Shown here piece after piece: positions 24,474 through 35,740 of a stretch of DNA of 64,000 nt; the first letter of the stretch is position 1; each line of letters starts with the position of its first letter. The stretch lies in the NCBI RefSeq assembly GCF_963583255.1, contig NC_084813.1, forward strand, positions 4,342,501 through 4,406,500. The letters are read 5' to 3'. The notes below the pieces were generated by a model, which saw only the letters and a list, made by a program, of their open reading frames with translations, had not been told where the DNA came from and did not search any database. The position numbers and the translations under genes are program-made. This DNA is from Pyrus communis. Taxonomy: Eukaryota > Streptophyta > Magnoliopsida > Rosales > Rosaceae.

Positions 24474-24803
24474 TAGTGCAATACAATACACTAGCCCAAG
24501 ATCAACCCACAAAGGTGTGAAGAAGAACAAGCTAGAAAGATGAATAAATAAAAAACTCCAACTTCTATTTTCTGCACACACAAAAAGATTTGGTACAAGG
24601 AGAAGGAAAGGCACAACTAGTGTCCTTTCGTTTCTTACTAAAGACTCCTATTTTCTCTCTTTAAGAAGACAATAAAGCTAGACCTAATAAATAATACCCA
24701 AAAAGATAATTCTAGACACTACCAGCACATACAAGCAAAAGACAAAAAATGCATGGCTAATTAGTTTCTCCAAAACAACAACTTTAATGTTTAACATTCC
24801 CCC

Positions 24804-26502
24804 TTAAAGTGATGTTTTGGAAATGAGTCCAAGCTTCACATGAAGAGCTTCAAATGGTCCCCTTGAGAGAGCTTTAGTAAAGAGGTCTGCAACATTCTCC
24901 TTGCTGCTCACATGTTTATTCTTAACGGTTCCATCAAGAACTTTTTCACGAATGAAATGATGCTCGATCTCAATATGTTTGGTCCTAGCATCGAAAACAA
25001 GATTTGATGCAAGCTTGATAGCATTCTGATTATCACAAAAAAGAGTAGTTGATTTATCATGAGGTTGATAAACATCCTTGATGAGTCTCCGTAGCCAAAC
25101 ACACTCTTGAACTGGGAGTGAGGCAGCCTTATACTCCGGTTCTGTAGTAGAGAGTGAAACTAAGTCTTGTTTCTTACTGCACCAAGAAACACTTGTAGAG
25201 TCACATAAAAAAAACATAACCTGATGTGGATCTTCTGTCATCCATGTCTCCTCTAAAATCAACATCTATGTAACCATTCATCACGAAGCCATCACCTCTT
25301 TTGTAAAGAAGTCCAAAATCAAGTGTAGAGTTCACATACTTTAGAATATCCTTCGCAGCTTCTAAATGAGGCTTTCGAGGCTCCTGCAAGTATCTACTGA
25401 CAATCCCAACAGCAAATGCAATGTCCGACCTTGTTATAGTCAAGTAAAGAAGACTACCAACAAGAGCACAATAGGTTTTAGGATTTGGAATGAGTGACCC
25501 TTCCTTACGCCTTAATTTCTTATCTTTGTCAAGGGGAGTAGAGCGTTTCATGGACAACTTGAGCCCAAACCTTTCAACAAACTTCTGACCATATCCTTGT
25601 TGTGACATAAAAATTCCATTTGCCATGTTTTTCACTTCTAAGCCAAGAAAATGACTTAACTCACCTAAGTTCTTCGTATTAAATCGAGTAGAAAGTTCCG
25701 CTCGAAGCTTTGCAATCTCATTGTCATCACTTCCAGTAACTATCATATCATCCACGTACAAGAGAACAACCACATGCAAATTCCCATATTTCTTAACAAA
25801 TAAGCCTGAATCTAAATCTGAAGCACGATAGCCACAAAACTGTAAGAACTCATCTATTTTTCCATACCAGGCACGTGGCGCTTGTTTCAACCCATAAAGG
25901 GGTTTCTTCAGTTTGCACACATAACCTGGATTGGTTTGGGATACATATCCGGCTGGTTACTGCATATAAATATCTCTATCAAGATCTCCATATAAAAACG
26001 CATTTTTAACATCAAGTTGCCATAATTTTCATCATTAAGACGCTGCCAACGAAATCACCACACGAACAGATGTCATTTTTGCTACAGGACTGAAAGTCTC
26101 TTCATAATCATCTCCATAGTTTTCAGAGAAACAACGAGCAACTAGCCTGGCCTTAAATCTATCTATGCTTCCATCAGCTTTTCTCTTCAATCTATAAACC
26201 CACTTACATGTAATAAGATGCACATTTTCAGGTTGAGGCACAAGGTCTCATATCTCATTCTTCATAAGGGCATGCATTTCTTCATCCACGGCTAGCCTCC
26301 ATTCTTTGACGTCTTTGGCTTCTTCATAATGAGAAGGTTCTGCCTCATCAATTGGACCTACAAAAAACCCAGAATAAGTACTTGTAAAGTTTTCATCTCG
26401 AAACCTTGCCGGTTTGATGATGGTTCTTTTTGGCCTCTGATTTTGTTCAACTTCTTACTATATAGATCCCACATCCTCCATCATTTTAACATTTTGCGGA
26501 CT
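24804..26502 (-). pseudogene. copia reverse transcriptase and RNase H region
   Basis: RT starts in the 26035-26241 frame (TCKWVYRLKRKADGS...ETFSPVAKMTSVR), is broken by stops, and resumes in the 25201-25920 frame. That frame has KKPLYGLKQAPRAWY and the catalytic LLYVDDMIV. RNase H (24804-25265) is read in another frame (STTEPEYKAAS, LFCDNQNAIKLA, DVKYH-type HHFIREKV). At least two disruptions inactivate it. Confidence 0.85.
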
Positions 26503-28468
26503 TGATAGGAGCATATTCATGCGACTTAAATGGCTTGTTCTCGTACATTTACGTTATGTTTCTTTAGTTATTTTAGTCCTTTATGCTTCTTTTGTGTGTT
26601 TTCAGGTTCTAAGGGCTTAAGGAGCAAAGAAGTGCATTTAGGGGCCTTTTTGGAGCACTATTGGGCTAATGATGGATAGCTTATGCTTGGAGCCCAAGTG
26701 TTGGATGAAATTGAAGGCCTTGTATGCACTTTAGGACATAAAACAAAGGGCCTAGCCCATTCTCTTCCCAAAAATCATCTTAACCCATGCATAACCTACC
26801 AATTTCAGCCACATGCACACAAAACCCATCTTGTGCCTTGCCTTCCCTTGCAAATTCATCCCATTTTCAGCCATCCCACTTCATCATTGCAGCCACCATT
26901 CACCATAGTTGTCAATCACATGCTTTCCCATTCTATAAGTCATCCACATGCATCTTTAACCCTTCACTCACATGCTTTTCCAACAAACAAATCAGCCACA
27001 TGCACACAAAACCCCCATTGCCGTGCCTATCCCTTGCATTTCCAGCATTCCCATTTGCATTTTCAGCTTTCCACCAACCAATCTAGTTGTCATTCCACAT
27101 GCATTCCCTTCTTTAATCATTCCTAGCTGCCATTCACATGCTCTTCCATCCATTCTCTCCCTATAAAACCATGCAATGCATTCATACAAACCATTCCATT
27201 CACCACAACACAACACACAACACACAACACCATTCTTTGCCGTGCATCCCCTTCCATTTTCTGCATTTCTTCTCCTCCATTGCAGCCACTCCAACCACTC
27301 CCCACTCCATTCCACATACACCTAATGCCCTAAACATTTCCTTAAACCTTGTGCCACAACGAAGAGGAAGATAAGAGGGCCTAAACGTTCATACAATTCA
27401 AGTTTGAGTTGTTGGAATGTTTAGGTGTTTCTTTGATTTCAATGTTTAATTTCAATTCTCTTTGTCTTGTACGTATGAGGAACTAAACCCCCTTTAGCTA
27501 GGGGGTGATTCGAATACATGTTTATGCTTGCAATATGATTTGATTACTATTGGTTGGAATTTCATAAGTTGTGGATTCAATTTGTTTAACCGTTTGATTG
27601 ATAACTTATTTATGTATGTTTATTGAAAGTGCACGCTTAATTTTCATACATGAATATGACACTAGAATATAAGTGAGTTTCACCTAATAGTTATGAACTT
27701 ATATTCACAAGTAGTGGAGGTTGCTTATAAACAATCGCGTTGAATGAATTCTTGGCACTAGTTTCATGCTTATCATAGTAACGAATGTCTTGTCAACACT
27801 TATGATTTCCAAAGAACGTAATGATTCTAACTTGTATCTTTATCATGCTGTTCATATCGAGAACTTGTTAGGAATAATTTGGTTGCGATGCATATTCATC
27901 CAATTCAATGATTCTAGGGAAATCTGAAGGTTAATTTAAGCGGACCTAATTAACTTGGAGTGTTGAGTTTCATAATTTATCGAAAGACCAACTGAAAATC
28001 ATCTTGTATGCAAGTGTAACATGTGTGGAGAAGAACCCCTTGGCTATTCCATCATCCATTAATTCATCACAATTTGTTTTACAATCTGTTTTAATTATAA
28101 TCTGTCCATTTAATTTAATCTCGTCCAAACACATTCCCCCCATATTTTGTTGAGTCTTAGTCATTCAAATCTGTTTTATTTTGTGTCTTTAAGCATTTGG
28201 AGTCATAAACACTTTCAAATTCGTCTAAATCAAGTTCTAGTTTCTGTTTGAGTCAATTTGATTGTTTTAGGCAGTTTGAGTGTTTCAAAGCTATTCTGAG
28301 TCATAGTAGTCTTGTTAAGAGTCTTTACATTTAGTTTTTGTGTTTTTGAGTCAATTCAAAGTAGATTAGCACCCCTAGTTAATCCCCGGTTAGAACGATC
28401 CCTACTTACATCATTACTACAATTGTCACAAATAGGGTTTAATTTGTGTGCGTATAATTCTCGCATCA
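26503..28468 (+). mobile_element. Solo LTR inserted into the copia element
   Basis: A 1966-bp segment begins TGATAGGAGCAT and ends TTCTCGCATCA, with inverted TGAT/ATCA tips. It is flanked on both sides by GACT (26499-26502 and 28469-28472), a short target-site duplication. Removing it restores the copia order integrase-to-RT. A TATA box (CTATAAAACC at 27171) places its transcription on the plus strand. It has no internal coding region, and size and ends resemble long Ty3/gypsy-type LTRs. Imperfect repeats of the type CACATGCACACAAAACCC fill 26800-27130. Confidence 0.78.
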
Positions 28469-30018
28469 GACTAACACTCCCCATTTCATCTTGCTCGCCA
28501 ACATGTGAGGTATCATGAACACTAGAAGGATTGGAAAATGAAGGCAACTTAATTACAATAGGTTCTTGAGTGTTGTCACTGGCTAATTCATTTTTCTGGC
28601 CATAAAAAGAAGAAATTTCATCAAAGATCACATCCTTTGACACAACACAACTGTGAGTCTTAGGATCCATACATCTCCAACCTTTTTTTCTTTCATCATA
28701 TCCCACAAAAATGCATTTTTTCGCCTTCAAATCTAGCTTCCCTCTCCTAGAGTCAGGCACATGAACATAACAAATTAAGCCAAACACTTTCAATTGTTTT
28801 ACAATAGGCTTATCACCAAACATCAACTCATATAGAGTTTTCATATTATTCGAACTGAGGGGCAATCGGTTAATCACATGGATTGCACACATCATACCTT
28901 TTGTTCACAAGGCTTTCGACAAGTTTTTAGCATGTAACCAGCTTCTACATGTCTCTGTCAAGTGTCTAATCTTCCGTTCAACAACTTCATTTTGCTGCGG
29001 AGTTTCAACACAAGATAATTGCCTTCTTATGCCAAATTGTCGACAAAATTTGAAGAATCTTTCGGAAGTAAACTCCCCACCATTATCTATACGCAAGCAT
29101 TTAATTTTCAAACCAAGAACACCCTTCACAGTCTCCTTGAACTCCTGGAACATGGTAAGAACCTCTGACTTCTGTTTTATGAAATATACCCATGTAAATC
29201 TTGAAAAATCATCAACAAGAATTAGCATGTAGTGAAATCCAGAGAAGGAAGGAGTTCTAGTTGGCCCCATAACATCACCATGAATGTATTTTAAATGAGC
29301 TTTGCTTCTAGAATCAGATTTGGCAAAAGGAAGACGATGAGCCTTGCCAAATTGACATCCTTCACAAATGACTTTTTCTGGAAAAAATTGAAATATTAAG
29401 CAGCCCATTTACAAGATTTTTCTAAACCATCACCTTCAATTTTTCCATATTAACATGCCCCAGCCTGGCCTGCCATAAGGAAGCATTTTCATTGAAGCTA
29501 ACTTTATCAATATATGATGAAGAGGCAGATAAAACAAATGTATCTTTTACCCTCCTACCGGTATGGACAACATCAGCTTTTAAAATTTCTATATTCCGGA
29601 GAAATTTCACATATTTTGGTCTAAACAAGACAAAATTACCAACATCCACAACATTATGAACTAAAAATAAATTTTTCTTCATCCCCGGAACATGGAAAAC
29701 AATTTTCAATGTGATAGAATCATTACCTCCATCATTGATGATCACAATACCTTTTTTTTCAACTTGGTGCATTGTCTTGTCGGCTATCACCATTGCTTCA
29801 TTTCCCTTGTGCGGCTGTATATGGACAAACTTTGACTCATCACCTGTCAAATGATGGCCACAACCGGAATCCATAATCCATTCATCTTTAAAGTTAATAG
29901 TCATGGCATCAATGGTTGAAGTTTTTGCTAGAAAACATTTCCCCCATTTTGCTTCATCTTCTGAATTACTAGAAATACGAGAGCTGCCATTTGTTTCAGC
30001 CACGTTTCCTTCACTCAT
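28469..30018 (-). pseudogene. copia protease and integrase region
   Basis: The protease active-site pattern DSGCGHHLTG lies at the start of the 29422-30018 frame. A gag-pre-integrase motif (LWQARLGHVN) is at its end. The integrase core (28905-29408) shows the catalytic Asp/Asp/Glu context (HGDVMGPT, LRIDNGGEF, PQQNEVVER). The integrase C-terminal part (28472-28895) is cut by the solo LTR insertion. The three reading frames are separated by stops or frameshifts. Confidence 0.82.
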
Positions 30019-30903
30019 TTTAACTTTACAGAATTTTTGAATGTGACCAAGTTTTCCACATCGATGACACTTGAGAGGCCTTTTATCTCATGGATTAAAT
30101 GACTCTTTAGGTGCAGCATCAAATTTCTTGTAATCTCTTTTATCAAACTTAAATCATTTTTTCGAGTAAAAAGAGCATCTTCAGAGTTGTTCGAAATAGA
30201 CACTCCAGCCATTTGGCGAGCTAGAGACTCTTGAGATGGCAATAAATTCTCAAACTCTTCCAAGGTGGGTAGTCAATCTCATCCTTGAATTGAAGTCACG
30301 AAATTAAGGAGTGTACTCCTTTTTTAAGCCACGAATAATGTGCCTCCTTATTCGAGCTTCAGAGACGGGCTCATTCAGATCTAAAAAGGAAATTTCAGAA
30401 CATAAGTTCTTAATCTTCAAGAAAAATTGAGAAATTCAAAGGTCACCTTGACTTGAATTTGCTAATTCATTCTCCAGCATCTGTAGCCTCCCAATGTCCT
30501 TTTTGTTGAATAATATGTCAAGAGTCTCCTAAATGTCATTGGCAGACCTGCTCTTGATGATATGTTCGAATAACCCATGAGAAACAGATCTCTTCAACAC
30601 AAACTCGGCTTTCACATTAGTCATTACCCACCATTTCAAGTCATCGGCATCTGCACCGTCTTTGGGTTTGGTTGTGTACGTTCCTCCAACAACATCCCAT
30701 AAATCTTCACCAACTACATATGACTCCATACACGATCTCCAGATCTTGTAATTTGATGGATTGAGCAACTCTATGCCAAGCCCAATAACCCGACTTGAAG
30801 ATTCCATCTTTTGGCACAACACTAGTTGATCTTCTTCACCAAGGGATTCAAGCAAACAACCAGTTACCATCATGTGGCTCTGGTACCATGTGAACAACAA
30901 CAA
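30015..30903 (-). pseudogene. copia gag remnant
   Basis: The N-terminal part (30529-30903) has the copia gag start pattern (LNPSNYKIWRSCMESYV, then DLWDVV). A second fragment (30015-30263) contains the middle of gag, and a zinc-knuckle-like CHRCGKLGHIQ lies at about 30020-30075 in a shifted frame. In-frame stops and frameshifts separate the fragments, so no intact capsid protein is encoded. Confidence 0.75.
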
Positions 30904-30933
30904 TAGTGTATTGTATTACACTGTTGTTGTTCA
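30891..30933. repeat. Near-perfect palindrome at the copia 5' LTR edge
   Basis: TGAACAACAACA-ATA-GTGTA (30891-30910) is inverted as TACACTGTTGTTGTTCA (30917-30933) with a 3-nt bulge and a 6-nt loop. Copia LTR similarity stops here. Confidence 0.8.
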
Positions 30934-31339
30934 TAGTTCTGGATACACTGTTTGATTTGGCATCAACTCTATAAATTCCAACGATGAGTAGAAAAGATAC
31001 CCCAAACTCTCAACACACTGGTTTATATGGATTGCCCTTAATTATGGTTTGTCTAGTACCTTTTCGTCTACATTTACATCCTTAACTCTTCGAGAGCAAT
31101 CCTTCATCAGTGGTTGTGAATAACTGATTTTTCTCAATCTTTTCGAACTTGGTTTTGTAGAATTTGGATCCATTTGATTCTTAAGCCATAAATATCTTCT
31201 TCATTGGCTTACCAGGTAATACAACGAGCTTTAAGTTAATTCTATGAAGATCCTTCTCAAGTGCTCATGTCAATCATTTAGTATATTGAAGGTGCTGCAT
31301 ATAAAAGTTTTGGAAGTATATGGATTGGATTATACATAC

Positions 31340-31370
<31 letters not shown>

Positions 31371-31548
31371 GTTTGTGGGAAGAAAATCAGAGAGGATTAA
31401 GAATAACATCGATGGATTTATGGAAGTGTTGTTATTGATGGAAGATTAGCAATGATTTAGTTAAGTTTCCACTAGCTAGTTTCTTCCCATTTACTTAACT
31501 AATTAGCTTTGAAATCAATCATCTACCCAGTCTGCATTTCTTTTCTAA
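30934..31548. other. Intergenic DNA, (TA)n tract
   Basis: No gene recognised. It includes a CATACATA/TATA microsatellite around 31334-31370. Confidence 0.4.
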
Positions 31549-32084
31549 GAGCATCTCCAATGGAAGTCCCTATTTAGGGACTCCCACCACCTCTTTTGAA
31601 GACTTATTTAGGGACCAAAGAGAATCTTTGAGTCCTTAAAAGAATATTATCTCCAATGATAAAGTCCTTATAGTATAAATCCTAAATTTTAGGACTATAT
31701 AATAAAAAATTCTAAATTAAATCTAGACCATTTATCTATAATAGAAAAAGAAAGTGTGTAAAACCCAACCTGCAGTTGCGTCAGTAGCTGTCTGGCAACT
31801 AGCATCCATTTGCGCTGCTGGAGCAAGTGGATGAGTACAACATCACTCAAACCCAATATTTGGAAGAAGCACACAACCTTTCACGTGGGTGGGTCTCCAT
31901 CCCCACTCAAAGTTGTCCCTATATATAATCCTCAATTGTGAGGAAAATTTTGAGTACTCCAGCCAATTCCTCTACCATAGGGACTAGAGCTTTGACCCAC
32001 TGGAAACCACAAAGTACTTAAATTTAAATACATGGTGGTAAAGAGTGGTAAGGATTCCATTTAGGAACTCCACTGGAAATGCTT
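31549..32084. mobile_element. PIF/Harbinger-like MITE
   Basis: The left end GAGCATCTCCAATGGAAGTC matches the inverted right end (AAGCATTTCCAGTGGAGTTC) over about 22 bp. The element is flanked by TAA on both sides (31546-31548 and 32085-32087), the 3-bp target duplication typical of Harbinger elements. It is 536 bp long with no coding capacity. Confidence 0.7.
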
Positions 32085-32087
32085 TAA

Positions 32088-33047
32088 GTAATAGATGGAA
32101 ATATTTTCTTTCCTTTATCTTTTTTTAGTTTATGTCAAAAGACTATGGAGAATTTGACTACTTATTGACATACAGACCTTGCATGATTTCAACTTTGTTC
32201 TACGACTATTTGGTTTTCGCTAAAAACTTGGGTCGATGAAGAAGAGGAGTTGTAACTTTGTGAATCACCACATGTGTCTAGGATAAAAGATGAACCTGCA
32301 GGACTCACGGTGGAGTTATCTGCATTTTATGAGATCTTGAGGTAACATATGTGTCGCACTAACTTCGACGATGTGGGAAATATATAGCTCTGGTTCAAGT
32401 AGTATTGTATGATTTACAAATACTAAAACGTTCTCGCTCTGGTTCAATTTATCGAACAAAACGTCGTTTCATCAATGACATTGAATATCTAAATAGAATC
32501 CCTTGATGTTCCAGGTTTTAAACGATCACCGGAGCTGATGACAAGGGCAGTCCAAACAAAAGAATTTGAAACGATTAGTATTTTTAGATGAAAAAGACCT
32601 TGTTAATGATCGGTTACTATTTGTTGTCATCAGGTACAAACACATTAGTGTTGGAAATGGGTACAAACATCAGGTACAAACACATTGTCACTGAAACTAC
32701 AACTACTGATTGCTTGCCACTTCGGTTACTACTAATGCATGTTTCTGTTCTTGTTTTCCATCTGCGTCTACTTTTGCCACCACTTTAGGAACTACTACCA
32801 CTAATGCATGGTGCTGCTCCTGCTCCGCTTCTGCTTCCCCAATCTCCAGCGGTTGCTCCCTATGTTGGCGATACTATCAAAGACTTACAAGAGATACAAA
32901 TGCTGCAAATGTAATAAACAACATATCACATAAGAATCAACAGTTACTGTCAATCACGATGAGGTATGGTTTTCTTTGGCATTTGTATCTTGTAATTTGA
33001 TCATCTTATTGATCACTAATTAGCAAACTATGATAAGATTACAAAGG
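32088..33047. other. Intergenic DNA
   Basis: No gene recognised. Short ORFs at 32588-33000 have low-complexity Ser/Cys/Thr-rich composition from CTACTAC/TGCTGC-type repeats and are not convincing. Confidence 0.4.
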
Positions 33048-34798
33048 TTACAAATTAAAGCAAAACATATGATAGTGAGGTATGTTTTTCGTTGGCATCA
33101 CAGTAAGATGATTGCTAAAAACGAAAACATTATGCAGTGCAATAAAATTACCTGTAAAAATACGAGTTTTGACAAAAGACAGATTCCAAAAAGCTATGGA
33201 TGCTAATGGTGCTACAACATTTTTGTGTGAGCAAGCCCCCCATGCTTCCAACACCCACCATTTCAAACAATCAACTACCCACCGAAATTACACTCGATTT
33301 AACACACTAGATGGATGAGTTATAAAGACAGACTGAAGTGGATAAGTAGACTGGTGGATTATAGATACCTTTTTGGTTGATTTGACTGGCGTAGCATAAG
33401 TATAGTTTTGGGATTGTGAAGCTGATAAAAAAAGCTAGCCATTATTTCACACAATTAGCACCATGATTATGGTAACATGGAACAAGTAGAGCAACGAAAA
33501 ATAATCAACAACAGACATACCAAGCACACAGAGCCTCCAGAGTGTTATAAGATGCCCATACTCTACTCCCAGAAGAAAGAATGGTGTTACATAAAACCCA
33601 AAAATTGAACTTTGCTAATTGCTCAAAGCAAGCAATTCCGAATCCAAAAACTGCTTTAGTGTTTTGTTTTTCATTAACTTGAGGGTCATGGATGTCTCTC
33701 TTGAGAAAAGCACTCTCATCTTTGATAAGGCAAGATTTACAGCAAGAAGTATCTGTTTAGCCACACCAAGAATGTCATCTCCTTTGAGGATAAAATCACG
33801 CTACTTTTCGATATTATTTCTGCAAATCATAATCCGAAATAGAAGCTTTGCAAACAAATGAAGCCCTCAAAAGCAAAGAAAAGAGTAGCCGAAAGGGAAA
33901 CCACTAGTACCTTTGGCAGATTGAATTCGAGACAAATGAAGCACCCAAAAACAAAAGTCCGACGTGGGAAATTGCTGAGAAAATGCTGAAATAATTAAAT
34001 TGGTTAAAATTAGATGATTTTCATAGGCTAAAATTAACATAGGAAAAAGGGGGGGGGAAGTGAATAAGAGTAGTTGTAGTAGTCCACCTAAAGTTGATTC
34101 CTTTGGCAAAGCAAGAGGAAGGGAATAAGAGAGACCCCAAACCAAACCAAAGGCTTGACCTTGCAACATTTCTCCACATAATCAAATCACTCATGAGCTG
34201 CCCAATTCGATCAAGGCTACCCCAATACTCATCATTGACTGCAAAACCAAACAGCGAAAACATAAGAACCCAAGAATTTAAAAAGACAAAAAAAATGAAA
34301 AGAGAAGACAGCAATGTCAAATTAGGACGGACTTGATGATGAACTTGGGGAGGGCAAATAGGGAACCAAGACGGGCTTTTCCTTTTTAGACCGCCTTTTC
34401 CTCGGCTTCTCCATCTTCTCCACCAAGCCTGAATCTTTCTCTTCCTGAGTCTTAGTCTATGAACACCTCCGCAACCTCCGAGTGTTCCTCGGCGAGTCAC
34501 AGCCCAGTAGTCTCATCTGCGAGCCTCTGCTTTCGCACCTACGGTGCAACCCTGTAACCTTGACATCAGGGTCATCAGCCATTTCAAAACGACCCATGAG
34601 ACGGGTCTTGGATATTTTTTGGACAGGTGGAGACGAAAGAAGCAGTAGCCCGTGGAGAGGAAACGATTCAGAAGTTTTGCGGGAATAAGCGGAAGGGCAT
34701 GGAGTCCTCTTGAGTCCTCTTGGGTGATGATTTAATGAGGCCGAGAGAGAGGTGGGGGATATGTTCGGTGTGAGCAAGGCGTGAGGTTGACTTGGCAT
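33048..34798 (-). pseudogene. Reticulon-like (RTNLB17/18/21 type) pseudogene
   Basis: Plant reticulon-like proteins shape tubular ER. Segments in gene order: about 34346-34798 (basic N-terminal region, GLHRRCESRGSQMRLLGC...SPRN), 34088-34238 (IMWRNVARSSLWFGLGSL, first hydrophobic hairpin), 33911-33985 (IFSAISHVGLLFLGASF), about 33679-33819 (GDDILGVAKQILLAVNLALS), about 33521-33590 (TPFFLLGVEYGHLITLWRLC), 33369-33434 (FFISFTIPKLYLCYASQINQ) and about 33048-33281 (VLEAWGACSHKNVVAPLAS). Most splice sites are preserved. In-frame stops occur at 34457-34459 (TAG) and 33801-33803 (TAG), and the 3' splice site before the fifth segment appears lost. The C-terminal tail runs on past the usual end. Assignment to the reticulon family is firm; the paralogue is not certain. 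Confidence 0.8.
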
Positions 34799-35740
34799 GA
34801 GATGGCAGCTCGGATCAGGAATGGTGGTGATAAAGCAGTGTTGTCGTTGATGTCGATATAGCTATTGAATCCATCAGATCAGATTGGGTTTCAATGGAAG
34901 ATAACAGTTTCGGGATCAAAGGATTTATGGGTTTAATTCCAAGTGCAAGATTTCTGGGTTTAATTAAAAGATTATGGAAAAGATTTTCGATTTTTCGGGG
35001 TTTTGAGTTTGGGTTGCTTCTTGGTTCTTGAAAATGGCAATGGGGTGATTGAGCTCTATAATGTAGCCGTTAGGGACATTTGAATTTTAACAGTGGGGAT
35101 GGTGGGGCCGTGAACTTCAATGGGAAGAAATGAATGTGTCGTTTGTTTGCCACTTTTTTGTATTGGTACCATGTTACGTTATATTATTAGTTCACATTTT
35201 GCAGTTTAAGTGAATTATTTTATGTAATAATCCTCTATAAATGAAATGTATTAAAAAATTTATGTAATGTGATTTGAATCAAGCTTTCTCCATCTCGGTT
35301 CTAATGATTTTATTGTATTATCTCTCATAAAGATTCAAATTAATAAGGAAGATTGTTTTGTTTTTTATGAAACAACGATATACATAAAATTAATTTAAAT
35401 AGTGCATAAAAAATTTGTATTAGACATGAATTTCAATATAATTGTAAAAACAACTCAAAAACTAAACTAACAACTAAAAAAATCCATAACACCAGTATCT
35501 AGTATAACCTACATCCAAGCCTGCACACCCAAGACAACCAAAACCCTAAAACATAACTGTTACCACGAATCGAAGCCCCGCCGCCACTAAGGAACCTATA
35601 GAACAAAAGGTGAATTTGGTGAAGTTTCAATTTCCAATGACCCTTCATCATTAGACTAAGTTGGCCAAAAACATATGATTAGATCACACCGAAGTCCTTC
35701 AAATCGGCAACATGAATAAAGTTAGGGAAATAAAAAATTA
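34799..35740. other. Intergenic DNA
   Basis: Upstream flank of the reticulon pseudogene (old promoter region) followed by AT-rich DNA. No gene seen. Confidence 0.4.

Larger units (their letters stand above)
24440..30933 (-). mobile_element. Degenerate Ty1/copia LTR retrotransposon, split by a solo LTR
   Basis: On the minus strand, the order gag, protease, integrase, reverse transcriptase, RNase H is typical of Ty1/copia. A PBS matching the initiator-Met tRNA type (TGGTACCAGAGC, 30876-30888) abuts the end of the 5' LTR. A polypurine tract (AAGGGGGAA, about 24797-24805) precedes a 3' LTR that begins TGTTAAACATTAAAG at 24796 and fades into a (CA)n tract at about 24440-24470. Nearly all of the 5' LTR is missing. 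Stops and frameshifts break gag, RT and RNase H, so the copy cannot be autonomous. Confidence 0.88.

Noticed and set aside
26683..27126. 147-aa plus-strand ORF rich in His, Pro and Thr
   Set aside because: It lies inside the solo LTR and its composition comes from CACATGCA-type repeats, with no domain similarity.
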